Shown: positions 1 to 8,796, numbered from the stretch's first letter. The stretch is DNA of 64,000 bases from Acidimicrobiia bacterium (GCA_022820805.1 JAJEEV010000009.1:1-64000); one strand, 5' to 3'. A program made the numbers and translations. Notes: generated by a model not told the origin, from the sequence alone.

Positions 1-108
1 CACAACCACCAGCGGCTGCACACCCATCTCGGCGACGTCCCGCCGACAGAGTTCGAGGCGGCCTACGCTGCCCGAAGACCCGACCAACAAACGGTTGGAA
101 ACCAATAA
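1..108 (+). CDS. IS3-family transposase (OrfB), C-terminal end only
   Basis: Frame 1 is open from the first base to a TAA at 106-108 and gives 35 residues beginning HNHQRLHTHLGD. This is the typical end of IS3 OrfB rve-type (DDE) integrases, which finish with a Y/HNxxRxHxxLGxxPPxEFExAY pattern; the catalytic residues lie upstream, outside the window. It would catalyse cut-and-copy transposition of the element. The tail is the normal length for the family, so the gene itself may be intact to the left. It points away from the broken DUF4007 gene it interrupts only in the sense that the two are on opposite strands and meet at 139/140. Confidence 0.8.
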   Translation, partial: HNHQRLHTHLGDVPPTEFEAAYAARRPDQQTVGNQ

Positions 109-139
109 ACCGACCCTCCAAGAAAGCCAGGGCGGTTCA
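1..139 (+). mobile_element. Right end of an IS3-family insertion sequence (partial)
   Basis: The window opens inside an IS3-family element. The end of its transposase reading frame is at 1-108. After a short spacer the element ends in GGGCGGTTCA (130-139), which resembles the TGAACCGCCC-type terminal inverted repeat of IS6110-like IS3 members read from the right end. The sequence changes immediately at 140 into an unrelated, oppositely oriented gene fragment, so the boundary is well defined on this side. The left end lies outside the window, so the inverted repeat and target duplication cannot be checked. Assignment to the IS3 family is from the transposase tail plus the terminus. Confidence 0.75.
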
Positions 140-426
140 CAGCCCTGATCGCCGAAGAGCGCATGGCCCCTGCGGGTGGGCACGAACTGCGGCGCTCGCC
201 GGTTCGGGGACTGCGGATCCTCAGTGATGAGCTTGGCGGCGAGGCCCCAGAAGCGGATGGCCCGCACCATGTTCTTTCCCACGCCTATGACCACCGGGGC
301 ATCCTCCCGGCCAAAGGCATAGGGGTCTGCGGCGGCCACCGAATAGGCCTTACGGAACCAGCCGTAGCGCGGGTGGAACGTCTCGTGGCGGGCGAACGAG
401 CGCACCGCTGCCTCAGCCAGCCTCAT
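140..426 (-). pseudogene. DUF4007 (SspB-like) protein, truncated by IS insertion
   Basis: On the minus strand an ATG at 426-424 opens 96 codons with hallmarks of DUF4007 (PF13182): FARHETFHPRYGWFRK at residues 11-26, then GREDAPVVIGVGKNMVRAIRFW at about 39-60 in which GVGKNMV and IRFW are the signature. Family members run to about 280-320 residues, so roughly two thirds are missing. Homology stops exactly where the IS end begins, near an FGDQGC stretch that normally precedes a GWDPYxED motif. The frame then runs on through the IS to the window edge without a stop, making a meaningless fusion. DUF4007 proteins are known from phosphorothioation-type (Ssp/Dnd) modification loci, and a cysteine desulfurase gene lies 217 bp upstream on the same strand, which supports that origin. 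Confidence 0.75.
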
Positions 427-643
427 GGGCCGGCCCCGCAAGTCATGGCATGAAGATAGCCCGCCCCTGTGACGTCGACCTGGGTCTGTATGTAGCTGAT
501 GCCTACGGCATATGCGGTTCAGTGTCCCTCAACAGGGTGAGTTCATGGCTAGAGCTACACATCGACACTTTCTGTCATTTCAGAACGGATGGCTGCGCAC
601 AGAGAACCGCAGCGAAGAACCCACGGTCACTCGCAGGCTCCGG

Positions 644-1792
644 TTACGCCATGGAGCGGACGCGCTCCACGGCGTCAGCTACTGCCCGTATGGCTGCGTC
701 GATCTCGATCTCCGTGGTGAAGCGGCCGAGGCTGAAGCGTACGGACTCGAAAGCGGCCTCGTGCGACAGGCCCATGGCCACGAGCACTCCCGAAGGCTCG
801 ATCGATCCGGCGCTGCAAGCGCTGCCGGTGGACACGGCTACGGGATCCATGTTGGACATGACCGCTTCGGCGTCGGCGCCCTCGAAACGGATGTTGGCCG
901 TATTGGGCAGCCGCCTCGACGCATCGCCGTTCTGATGCACGTCTGCGAGCCGAGAGTCCAGCTCGTCAACGAGGCGGTCGCGCAGGACGCCGACTCTGGC
1001 TGATTCCGACTCTCGTTCATCGGCGGCGATACGAGATGCGGCACCGAGTCCCGCAATCCCGGCGACGTTCAGCGAGCCTGAGCGCAGGCCTCGCTCGTGG
1101 CCACCGCCATGTATCAGCGGCGATAGTCGTGTCAGCGCATGACGGGTGCCGACCAGCGCTCCGACCCCACCAGGGCCACAGATCTTGTGGCCGCTCACCG
1201 ATACCAGGTCTGCCCCCATGGCCGCCATGTCGAAGGGCGTGCGACCCGCCATCTGGGTGGCGTCGCAGTGGAACATCGCCCCGGCGGCCCTTACCCGCTC
1301 GGCGATCTCGCCCACAGGGTTGAGTACGCCGGTCTCGCTGTTGGCTGCCATCACCGACACGAGCAGGACGTCTGGCCCGAGCAGCTCCTCCACGGCGGCG
1401 GGATCGACGAACCCGCCCGGGGTCACACCGATCACATCGAGCTTCACGACGCCAGAATCGGACAGCCAGCGAGCCGTGCGGGCCACCGAGGCATGCTCAA
1501 CCGCCGACACGAGCATCCGCGGGCGGTCCTCCGGGGCGGCCTCGGCCGCGCCTCGCAAGGCCAGGTTGTTGGCCTCCGTCGCGCCCGCCGTGAAGACAAC
1601 GCCTGCCGGCCGCCCGCCGACCAGTCCCGCCACATGCTGACGGGCCTCGTCCACTGCGGCAGCCTGCCGGCGCCCGAAGCGGTGCACCGACGAGGCGTTG
1701 CCCACCTCGCCCGCAAGCACCGGCGCCATTGCCTCGAACACCCTGGGATCAAGCGGCGCCGACGCGTTGTAGTCGAGGTACACCTCTCTCAC
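644..1792 (-). CDS. Cysteine desulfurase, DndA/SspA/IscS type
   Basis: PLP-dependent enzyme that strips sulfur from L-cysteine and holds it as a persulfide for transfer. From the GTG start it has 382 residues. LDYNASAPLDPRV opens the fold. H100 (VEHAS) stacks on PLP, K203 in SGHKICGPGG is the Schiff-base lysine, and C326 in STGSACSAG is the persulfide cysteine in the short-loop arrangement. I chose GTG at 1792-1790 because GGAGG lies 4 nt upstream (1797-1801); an in-frame start at 1837 lacks this. The gene sits upstream of a DUF4007 remnant and there are no isc/suf genes nearby, so a DNA phosphorothioation role (DndA/SspA) is more likely than housekeeping Fe-S assembly, but the sequence alone does not separate the two. 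Confidence 0.85.
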   Translation of the reverse strand: MREVYLDYNASAPLDPRVFEAMAPVLAGEVGNASSVHRFGRRQAAAVDEARQHVAGLVGGRPAGVVFTAGATEANNLALRGAAEAAPEDRPRMLVSAVEHASVARTARWLSDSGVVKLDVIGVTPGGFVDPAAVEELLGPDVLLVSVMAANSETGVLNPVGEIAERVRAAGAMFHCDATQMAGRTPFDMAAMGADLVSVSGHKICGPGGVGALVGTRHALTRLSPLIHGGGHERGLRSGSLNVAGIAGLGAASRIAADERESESARVGVLRDRLVDELDSRLADVHQNGDASRRLPNTANIRFEGADAEAVMSNMDPVAVSTGSACSAGSIEPSGVLVAMGLSHEAAFESVRFSLGRFTTEIEIDAAIRAVADAVERVRSMA

Positions 1793-2181
1793 ATGTCCTC
1801 CGGTGTTCTTCTGGCCGGGCATCAAGCGCAGCGCCACACAGGTCGTTCCGGACCGTATAGGCCCTGCGCGCTAAGTGACCGAATCCCTGCTCGAACGCTA
1901 CCTCCGAGTCCGAGTCGAGGCGCGGAGCGACAGCCTGGCTCGCCCCGCGCTCATGTCTGTGTGATCGACAGGGCGCTGATTCATGGGAAGCCGAATGATC
2001 CGAGTCAGGTGCTGATCACGCTCGACTTGATCTGTCTATATCGAATTGAATTGAAATAGCAGCTGCAATACGGTACGATACCTAGACGCCGTGGAGTTAG
2101 ATCGTTTGGTCCGGCTCGACGGCCTCGGAGCAGCCGATCTGGCGCCCCAGCCGATCAACCTCGAACGGACGGAGGGCCGGG
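1793..2181. other. 389-bp intergenic region with one clear promoter
   Basis: No convincing coding sequence is seen on either strand. The stretch 2030-2080 is conspicuously AT-rich for this genome and carries the promoter described separately. The remainder may contain the minus-strand promoter of the cysteine desulfurase gene, but I could not identify it. Confidence 0.6.
2051..2079 (+). promoter_or_regulatory. Sigma70-type promoter for the coiled-coil protein gene
   Basis: TTGAAA (2051-2056) and TACGAT (2074-2079) are separated by exactly 17 bp inside the most AT-rich patch of the region. Transcription would start near 2086, leaving a leader of about 95 nt before the ATG at 2182. Both hexamers match the vegetative consensus closely. 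No operator-like repeat is evident. Confidence 0.6.
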
Positions 2182-2589
2182 ATGGCAGCGACACAAGCAC
2201 AGCGCGCTGCGCTGTACGCAAGCCTGGTGGACTCAATGGGCGAAGAAGCCGCAGACACCCTCATGGACCAGCTCCCGCCCGGCGGCTGGGACCAGATGGC
2301 CACCAAGGACGACCTCGCCGGACTCGAGTCGCGTCTGCAGGCGGGCTTCGCGGAGGCGGCCAAGGAGCGGGCTGAGAGTCACGCCAAGCTTGTAGAGAGC
2401 TACGCCGACCTGAAGATCGCCATGCACGAGGGCTTCGCGGAGGCGGCGAAGGAGCGGGCCGAGATCATCAAGTCCCAGGCCGAGATCATCAAGATCCAGG
2501 CGAAGCAACTCTACGTGATCGTCGCGGCCATCGCCGCGGCGACCATCTCGATCTGGATCGCCCTGTTCACGATGACGCCGGGCAGCTAG
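2182..2589 (+). CDS. Small coiled-coil protein with C-terminal membrane anchor
   Basis: A 135-residue protein of unknown function. Residues 1-45 are amphipathic and include an ATKDDLAGLESRL segment typical of short coiled-coil proteins. Residues 50-110 form a charged helix with an internal duplication: GFAEAAKERAE occurs twice, 29 residues apart (DNA copies at 2344-2372 and 2431-2459). A single hydrophobic segment (about 112-131, VIVAAIAAATISIWIALF) ends the protein, so it is probably tail-anchored with the coiled coil in the cytoplasm. The ATG has GGAGGG (2170-2175) at good spacing and a promoter at 2051-2079. Such proteins resemble the loosely defined DUF1640/CCDC90-like group, but I do not recognise a specific family. 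The ankyrin gene follows after 26 bp. Confidence 0.75.
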   Translation: MAATQAQRAALYASLVDSMGEEAADTLMDQLPPGGWDQMATKDDLAGLESRLQAGFAEAAKERAESHAKLVESYADLKIAMHEGFAEAAKERAEIIKSQAEIIKIQAKQLYVIVAAIAAATISIWIALFTMTPGS

Positions 2590-2615
2590 CCAAGCCGGTT
2601 CCGGCAGAATGGTCC

Positions 2616-3467
2616 GTGATGCCTGATGGCGACGATGAGCGGGTTCAGCCTGCTTTGCATGCCGTCCTGACCGGCGATGCCGCTGGGCTACAGGCAGCCC
2701 TGGAGGCCGACCCGGGGGCGGTGAACCTAAGGATCGGCGAGAACACGATGCTTGAGATGATGACCCAGCCTGAGGGCGGGCCGCCATCGTCGGAGGTGGT
2801 CGAGGTGCTCATCGATGGGGGCGCCTACCTGGACCGGACCCTCAATCTCGCCGGGTGCTGGAACCTGGCCGATCTCTGCGCCCAGCTTCTGGCCGCCGGA
2901 GCCGACCCCGCCGCCCGCGCCGACGCCGGCATCACCCCGCTGGAGTCCGCAGCCATGCACAGCTCCACCGAAGCCGCCGACGTGCTCGTCGCACACGGCC
3001 TTCACCGGCCCACCCTGTGGCTGGCCGCGGCCACGGGGCTTCTCACCGAGGTGAAGGCCTGGGTCGCGCCCGACGGGTCGCTGCAGGCTGCTCCCGGCCC
3101 GTACCGTCCCGACTGGGCCGACGTGGGCCGGCCGGCCGGCGCGCCGCCGACCGACGATCCAGCCGAGATCGTGGGCGAGGCCTTCGTGTTCGCAGCCCTC
3201 AACGGTCGCCGTGATGTCGTCGACTACCTCCTCGGCGCCGGAGCCGACATCGATGCGCGCCCCTACCGGAACACGACGGCACTGCACTTCGCGATCCAGT
3301 TCCAGCGCCCCGAGATGGTCGGCCACCTGCTCGATCGGGGCGCCTCGGTCACCATCGAGGACGCCAACCACAGCTCGGATGCCTCCGGCTGGGCCCAGGC
3401 GTGCGACGACGGCAGCGAGGCCGCCGCCACAATCCGGGTGCTGGTCGGAGCGGCCCGCACGGGCTGA
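2616..3467 (+). CDS. Ankyrin-repeat protein
   Basis: 283 residues with at least three recognisable ankyrin units: AGITPLESAAMHSSTEAADVL (about 107-127), a unit around FVFAALNGRRDVVDYLLGAGAD (about 190-212), and NTTALHFAIQFQRPEMVGHLLDRG (about 218-242). Weaker units precede them near residues 10-60. No signal peptide, catalytic domain or membrane segment is visible, so it is probably a cytoplasmic protein-binding scaffold whose partner is unknown. GTG (2616) and ATG (2619) are consecutive in-frame start choices and no strong ribosome site separates them. It lies 26 bp after the coiled-coil gene on the same strand and may share its transcript. Confidence 0.8.
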   Translation: MMPDGDDERVQPALHAVLTGDAAGLQAALEADPGAVNLRIGENTMLEMMTQPEGGPPSSEVVEVLIDGGAYLDRTLNLAGCWNLADLCAQLLAAGADPAARADAGITPLESAAMHSSTEAADVLVAHGLHRPTLWLAAATGLLTEVKAWVAPDGSLQAAPGPYRPDWADVGRPAGAPPTDDPAEIVGEAFVFAALNGRRDVVDYLLGAGADIDARPYRNTTALHFAIQFQRPEMVGHLLDRGASVTIEDANHSSDASGWAQACDDGSEAAATIRVLVGAARTG

Positions 3468-3509
3468 AGCACCAGCCCGATCGTCCGACCGTTGGTCCCC
3501 CCCTCCCGG

Positions 3510-3596
3510 CTGCCGGACGGCACCCGCGGCCCGGGCAGGCTTGCTCGGTGGGCTCCGATCGTTAGTCCGGCGTCACCGCTGGCGGACGGCACCCGC
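3510..3596 (+). repeat. Short imperfect direct repeat between convergent genes
   Basis: CTGCCGGACGGCACCCGC (3510-3527) recurs as CTGGCGGACGGCACCCGC (3579-3596), 17 of 18 identical and 69 bp apart. Each copy is preceded by a CCGATCGT-type sequence. The repeat lies between the convergent ankyrin and SDR genes. It could be a degenerate duplication or part of a bidirectional terminator; no clear hairpin plus T-tract was found. Confidence 0.4.
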
Positions 3597-3607
3597 AGCC
3601 AAGCCGG

Positions 3608-4414
3608 TCAGTGGGTTATGAAGCCGCCGTCTATGCGGAGCACTTGGCCGGTCATGAAGTCGCTGTCGGACGAGCACAGGAACAGCACCGTGCCCACGAT
3701 GTCCTCAGGCCACGCCTGGCGGCGCAGCGCCTGGCTCTGAGCCACCGCCTCCATCCGGTCCGCGGCGATGTGCTCGCCCACCGTCTCGGTGTTGGTGACC
3801 CCCGGCGCCACCGCGTTGACGGTTATGCCGTGGGGGCCGGCTTCGCCGGCGAGGGCCCGGGTCAGCCCGATCACCCCCGCCTTGGACGTGGTGTACGCGG
3901 CCATCTGCGCCGGCCACACCAGATCGGTGCCCAGCGCCATGTTGGAGGAGACGTTGACGATCTTGCCGCCGCCCTGGCGCTTCATGTGGGGAAAGACCGC
4001 CTTGGCGCACAGCCACGAGCCCGTCACGTTCACCCGCTGCACCAGCTCGAACTCGGCCAGCGGCACCTCCCAGAACGGGGTCCGGGGCTCGTCCAGGAAA
4101 CGGAACATCACCGCGGCGTTGTTGATCAGGATGTCCACCCCGCCGAACCGCCCGACCGCGGCATCCACCATCGACTCGACCCCACCCTCGTCGGTGATGT
4201 CGACCTCCACCGCCAGCGCCTCGCCGCCGGCGGCCGTAATGCGCTCAGCAGTGGCCTCCGCCTCGGCCCCGCGAACGTCGGCCACCACCACCCGGGCGCC
4301 TCCGGCCGCCAGCGCCTCGGCATAGGCCGCGCCTAGACCCCCGACCCCGGCTCCGGTCACGATCGCGGTCCGGCCCGCGAAGCGCTCAGTCACCCGACTC
4401 TGCAGGGCTGTCAT
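3608..4414 (-). CDS. SDR-family NAD(P)-dependent oxidoreductase
   Basis: Classical short-chain dehydrogenase of about 268 residues. It carries the Rossmann nucleotide motif TGAGVGGLG near the N-terminus, LINNAAV, the catalytic serine in VNVSSNMA, and YTTSK for the Tyr/Lys pair, with an IDGGFITH C-terminus. It should oxidise or reduce an alcohol/ketone with NAD(P)H; the substrate is not predictable. The ATG at 4414 overlaps the upstream DUF2339 gene by 29 bp. A GTG at 4393 would give an 8-bp overlap, so translational coupling is likely either way. It is the last gene of a minus-strand unit with the DUF2339 protein and an aldehyde dehydrogenase, and a two-step alcohol-to-acid oxidation with that enzyme is conceivable. 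Confidence 0.85.
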   Translation of the reverse strand: MTALQSRVTERFAGRTAIVTGAGVGGLGAAYAEALAAGGARVVVADVRGAEAEATAERITAAGGEALAVEVDITDEGGVESMVDAAVGRFGGVDILINNAAVMFRFLDEPRTPFWEVPLAEFELVQRVNVTGSWLCAKAVFPHMKRQGGGKIVNVSSNMALGTDLVWPAQMAAYTTSKAGVIGLTRALAGEAGPHGITVNAVAPGVTNTETVGEHIAADRMEAVAQSQALRRQAWPEDIVGTVLFLCSSDSDFMTGQVLRIDGGFITH

Positions 4415-7322
4415 CGGATGCCGCGGGAGGCACCGGCGCAAGGTAGCCCACGATCAGCAGCAGCACCCCCACCACGATGAACGACACCACCCGGCCCAGC
4501 GCGCTGAGGCTGCTCAGATCGACCAGGAACAGCTTGGCCACCACCACCGCCATCCACGACGCCCCCGCCACCCACACCGACCGCCGGACCATGCGCACCC
4601 CGGCCACCATCCCCGACAGCGCGATCACCGCCCACAGGATCGACAGCGACGTCTGCAGCTCGGTGGAGTCCCACAGCGACACGAAGTCCCACGGCACGTC
4701 CAGCCAGTGGCTCACAGTGCGGGACGTCTCGGTGGTGGCCAGGACCACCGCCAGCACCGCCAGCGCCGGCGCCCAGCGGGCATCGGCCAGCTCCTGGAAC
4801 GGATGGTCCCACTCCGCCTCGGCCAGCCTCCGCCAGGCGATCAGCGCCGCCAGCTGCAACCCGACAAGCACCGTCAGGGGGTTCAGCACCGGCAGGTACA
4901 GCAGCGGCCGGGTGTCGCCCTCGTAGGAGACGGCCGCACCGAGCACCACCACCGCCAGCACCAGCAGCAACGGACCCGCGAAAGCCAGCAGATAGACCCG
5001 CCAGTGGGCCGCGACCGGCCACGGCAGCCAGCGGCGTCCGGCCATCGCGGCGCCCGCCAGCGCCATCACGCAGGCCGTCGCCGCGAAGAACGGCCACACA
5101 GCCTCGGCCACCTCGTCGACCTGCCAGTACACCTCCACCGCCACGAGCACTGCCAGCATCCAGCATCCGCCGGCATGCAGCACCGCCACGACGGGGCGGA
5201 ACGAATCCCCCCTGCGATGCAGGAACAGGTAGTGGGCCGCGAGGGCGGGCGGCCAGGCGGCCCACCCCCACCGGTCGAGGGGATGGGTCTGCGTCAGCAG
5301 CGACACCACCAGCATCAAGGCCAGGGCCGGCAGGATCAGGAGCCCCAAGGCCTCGAGCTGGGGCCACCGCAGCCGCCGGGCCGCCAGCGACCCGAGGACG
5401 AGGGAGCCAGCTACGAACCCCAGCGACGCCGAAAGCTCGCCGCCGGCTGGCAGCTGCTGGGAGACCTCCATCAAGCCGCCCGCCAGCCACCAGGCGGTTC
5501 CCCAGCCGAGCGCCAGCCAGGCCGGGAGCTGATCGGAATCGTCGCGCTGCGCCCTGCGGCTGAGCAGCCAGCCCGACGCCAGGCCCGCCGCCGCGATCAC
5601 CAGCGCGCCCAGGAAGTGCTCGTTCACGATCGCCGGGGCATCGTCCGGGTAGGGGAGCGACTCCCCCAGGTGCGCCGCGAAGGAGGAGGCCGCCAGCACC
5701 TGGAGCAGGGCGCCGCCGCCCAGCGCGAGCAGCCGGCCGCGCCGGCAGCCCAGCCAAACCAGCAGCAGGCCCTGCGCGGCCCACACCGTCGACGTGTAGT
5801 AGGAGTCCAGCGCGAGCGGGACCGCGATGGCGCTGAACGTCACGGCCAGTCCGGCGTAGGCCTCCGCCAGCTGGCCGCGGTCGGTGCCCAGCCGGCGCGA
5901 CGCCAGCGCGAGCCCGCCCTGCACGGCCGCGAGCGCGGCTGCGCTCACGGCCAGGCCGTACTCCGTGTGCCCCACCGCCAGCTGCTGGAGCCACAGTCCC
6001 ATGAACGGGGAGCCAAACAGCAGGGGCGCGGTCCAGGCCTCGCGCACGAACGGCATGCCCGAAGGCCGCGACTCGCCGAACAAGCCCTTGAGGTCGACAG
6101 CCTCGCGCACTGCGAAGACGGCCGGCAGCACCATGTACATCAGCACGAACAGCGCGATGAACGGCTGCGCGGAGACCCAGTCGTCCTGCTCGTAGCGGTT
6201 CGACAGCCAGAAGGCGCTCAGGCTGAAGGTGAAGCCGGCGCCCAGCAGGTTGAGCTCGGGCCAGGTCTTGAACCAGGCCACTGCGAAGATCGCGGCGTTC
6301 AGCACGGCGAAGAAGCCGAAGACGACGACATGGTCCTCGGGCTGGGAGTACGTCAGCACCGGCGCCAGGAACCCGCCGATGATGCCGAGCACGGCCAGCG
6401 ACCGCGCGTCCTGGATCACCGACAGCGCTCCGGCGCCGATCGTGATGATCACCACCGCCGACGCCGCGGGCACGGCCGGGAGGACGTCGTACACCGCGAA
6501 GGCCGCGTACGCGGTGACATAGAGCACGGCGACGCCGCCGCCCTGGAGGCTGAGCCCGTAGACCGGTCGCCGTCTGCGCTGTCGCCAGCCGACGACCAGC
6601 AGTACCAGGCCGAAGACGGCCGCAGCCGCCAGGCGCACCTCGATGGTCAGCTCGATGATGCCTCGCCGGTGGGCCTCCCGGAGCAGCAGCCCCACCCCGA
6701 CGAGAGACACCAGGACGCCCACCTTCACCGGGGCGTTGCCGGTGGTCACCCATTGCTTGACCCAGTTGACGACCCACGAGATCGGATCCGATGGCTCCCT
6801 CGCCGTACTGGGTCGAGCGGTCGGAGGGCTGGTGGTCGCAGTGCCGGTGACCGCGGGCGCCGGGGCCTGGGGCGCCCGGGTCGACGGGTCCGGGGGAGCA
6901 GACGACTCCTCGGCCGGACCGGGCGGAGCCGTCGCAGTCACAGCAGGTTGAGCCGCCGCGGGCACGCTCGGTCGGGCCTCCGCGGGCGGGGTGGACGCGG
7001 CCTCTGCCTCGGCGGCCGGTGCCTCGGCGGCCTGTGCTGCGGCGGCCTCAGTCTCGACGGTCTGAGCCTCGCCCGGCTGGACCGAGCGCCCGAGTCTCGT
7101 GAGCCAGGCGTGGGTCTGCTGGGCCCACGCCTTCATCTCGGTGGCCCAGACCTGGATCTCACCGACCCGGGCCTGGGCCTCCTCGACCTCCTTGAGCCGC
7201 CTGCGAAGATCCAGCTGCTGTCCAGCCAGAAGGCCGATAGCACCCCCGGCCAGCAGACCGGGGAAGCCCCCGGCCAGGGCGCCCAGCCCTGCGCCGATCA
7301 GAGCGAGCAGCGCGGTCAGCAT
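4386..7322 (-). CDS. DUF2339 large multi-pass membrane protein
   Basis: 978 residues. An N-terminal glycine-rich hydrophobic hairpin (1-35) is followed by a charged, probably coiled-coil segment (about 38-85). A Pro/Ala/Thr-rich low-complexity linker (about 90-175) then leads to roughly 25 closely packed membrane helices from residue 200 to the end. The stretch starting VNWVKQWVTTGNAPVKVGV and the GLSLQGGGVAVLYVTAYAAF segment match the DUF2339 family, whose members are usually 800-1000 residues and have no established function. It sits 7 bp after the aldehyde dehydrogenase gene and overlaps the downstream SDR. A cell-envelope role is only a guess. Confidence 0.85.
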   Translation of the reverse strand: MLTALLALIGAGLGALAGGFPGLLAGGAIGLLAGQQLDLRRRLKEVEEAQARVGEIQVWATEMKAWAQQTHAWLTRLGRSVQPGEAQTVETEAAAAQAAEAPAAEAEAASTPPAEARPSVPAAAQPAVTATAPPGPAEESSAPPDPSTRAPQAPAPAVTGTATTSPPTARPSTAREPSDPISWVVNWVKQWVTTGNAPVKVGVLVSLVGVGLLLREAHRRGIIELTIEVRLAAAAVFGLVLLVVGWRQRRRRPVYGLSLQGGGVAVLYVTAYAAFAVYDVLPAVPAASAVVIITIGAGALSVIQDARSLAVLGIIGGFLAPVLTYSQPEDHVVVFGFFAVLNAAIFAVAWFKTWPELNLLGAGFTFSLSAFWLSNRYEQDDWVSAQPFIALFVLMYMVLPAVFAVREAVDLKGLFGESRPSGMPFVREAWTAPLLFGSPFMGLWLQQLAVGHTEYGLAVSAAALAAVQGGLALASRRLGTDRGQLAEAYAGLAVTFSAIAVPLALDSYYTSTVWAAQGLLLVWLGCRRGRLLALGGGALLQVLAASSFAAHLGESLPYPDDAPAIVNEHFLGALVIAAAGLASGWLLSRRAQRDDSDQLPAWLALGWGTAWWLAGGLMEVSQQLPAGGELSASLGFVAGSLVLGSLAARRLRWPQLEALGLLILPALALMLVVSLLTQTHPLDRWGWAAWPPALAAHYLFLHRRGDSFRPVVAVLHAGGCWMLAVLVAVEVYWQVDEVAEAVWPFFAATACVMALAGAAMAGRRWLPWPVAAHWRVYLLAFAGPLLLVLAVVVLGAAVSYEGDTRPLLYLPVLNPLTVLVGLQLAALIAWRRLAEAEWDHPFQELADARWAPALAVLAVVLATTETSRTVSHWLDVPWDFVSLWDSTELQTSLSILWAVIALSGMVAGVRMVRRSVWVAGASWMAVVVAKLFLVDLSSLSALGRVVSFIVVGVLLLIVGYLAPVPPAASDDSPAESGD

Positions 7323-7329
7323 GCCCGGG

Positions 7330-8796
7330 TCATGGCGCCGGCTCGGCCAGCGTCTTGATCTCGAGGAACTCCTCGAACCCGGCCACGCCCATCTCCCGGC
7401 CGATCCCTGACTGCTTGTAGCCCCCGAACGGGGCGTCGGGACCGTAGTAGACCCCGCCGTTCACGCTGACCGTGCCGGTGCGGATACGGCGGGCCACCGA
7501 CCGGGCCCGTTCGGAGTCGGCGCCGGCCACCGCGCCCGACAACCCGAACTCCGAATTGTTGGCGATGCGAACCGCCTCGTCGTCGTCGCCGTCATAGGCG
7601 ATGACCGACAGCACCGGACCGAACACCTCCTGCTGGGCGATGGTGTCATCCTCGCGCACACCAACCAGCACCGTCGGCTCGTAGTAGAAGCCCTGCGGCA
7701 GGTGCTCGGGCCGGCGCCCGCCCCGCACCACCGTCGCTCCCTCCGAGCGCGCCGTGGCCACCAGACCTTCCACCTTGGCCCGCTGCCGCTCGCTGATCAG
7801 CGGCCCCATCAGGTGCGACTCGTCGGTCGGATCGCCGTAGGGCAGGCCGTCGAGCGTCGCGCCCACCGCGTCCACCACCGTGTCGTGCATTGCGGCCGGC
7901 ACAACCAGACGGGTGGTGATGGCACACCCCTGGCCGGCGTGGGTGCACACCATGGCCGCGGCCATCAGCCCAACCGTGGCCACGTCGGCGTCGTCGAGCA
8001 CCACGTAGGCGCTCTTGCCGCCGAGCTCCAGGAACACCCGCTTGACGGTGTCCGACGCGGCGGCCATCACCCTGCGACCCACCGCGGTGGATCCGGTGAA
8101 GCTGATCATGTCCACATCGGGGTGGGTGGTCAGGACCTCGCCGGTTGAAGCCCCAGAGGACGACAGCACGTTGACCACACCGGCCGGGATGTCGGTGCGC
8201 TCCGCGATCAGCCGCCCCAGAGCCAGCGCCGACCACGGCGTGTCGGGCGCGCCCTTGAGCACGACCGTGCAGCCGGCGGACAGCGCTGGGGCCAGCTTGG
8301 CCAGGTTGATCTGGGTGGGGAAGTTGTAGGGGGTGATCGCGGCCACCACCCCGGCCGCCTCCCGCTCGATCCAGCGCCGGTGCGAGCCGTACACCGACTC
8401 GGCCACCCCCAGATCCTCGGTCCAGTCGTAGGAGTCGAGCAGGTCGGCGTGCCAGCGCACCATCTCGACCGGGGCCTCCAGCTGCGGGCCGCCCCGGGTG
8501 AGCATGATCGGCGCGCCGGCCTCGGCCACGGTGATGGCCCGCATCTCCTCCATCCGGAACGTGAGCGCGTCGTGCAGTTGGCGCAGGCAGTGAGACCGGA
8601 AGGCGTGGTCACGGGACCAGCCGGAGGTGTCGAAGGCCCGGCGAGCGGCGGCCACCGCGGCCTCGGCGTCCTCGGGAGTGGCGTCGGCGGCAGTGCCGAG
8701 AATCGCCTCGGTGGCCGGATTGATGGTCGCGAACACGGCGCCGCCGGCGGCGTCCACCAGCTCGCCGTCGATCAGCAGCTGCCGCTCATGCCACAT
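7330..8796 (-). CDS. NAD(P)-dependent aldehyde dehydrogenase
   Basis: 488 residues, the normal length for the ALDH superfamily. N158 (PYNFP), the general base E257 (LELGGK) and the nucleophile C291 (GQGCA) are all present. The cofactor-site segment reads VVLKGAPDTP rather than the common VxKPSExTP, but the lysine (K181) is kept. It should oxidise an aldehyde to a carboxylate; substrate range is unknown. It is the first gene of a three-gene unit (ALDH, DUF2339, SDR). TAGGGT lies 12 nt upstream of the ATG and may be a -10 element giving a very short leader. Confidence 0.9.
   Translation of the reverse strand: MWHERQLLIDGELVDAAGGAVFATINPATEAILGTAADATPEDAEAAVAAARRAFDTSGWSRDHAFRSHCLRQLHDALTFRMEEMRAITVAEAGAPIMLTRGGPQLEAPVEMVRWHADLLDSYDWTEDLGVAESVYGSHRRWIEREAAGVVAAITPYNFPTQINLAKLAPALSAGCTVVLKGAPDTPWSALALGRLIAERTDIPAGVVNVLSSSGASTGEVLTTHPDVDMISFTGSTAVGRRVMAAASDTVKRVFLELGGKSAYVVLDDADVATVGLMAAAMVCTHAGQGCAITTRLVVPAAMHDTVVDAVGATLDGLPYGDPTDESHLMGPLISERQRAKVEGLVATARSEGATVVRGGRRPEHLPQGFYYEPTVLVGVREDDTIAQQEVFGPVLSVIAYDGDDDEAVRIANNSEFGLSGAVAGADSERARSVARRIRTGTVSVNGGVYYGPDAPFGGYKQSGIGREMGVAGFEEFLEIKTLAEPAP

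Noticed and set aside
163-1003. Several plus-strand open frames across the left end
   Set aside because: They lie opposite the DUF4007 remnant and the cysteine desulfurase, have no family resemblance, and show antisense-type composition (His/Arg/Pro/Gly-rich).
4707-7358. Plus-strand open frame of more than 880 codons
   Set aside because: It is antisense to the DUF2339 gene, which has clear membrane-helix and family signals; the antisense product is Gln/Arg/Gly-rich without any domain.
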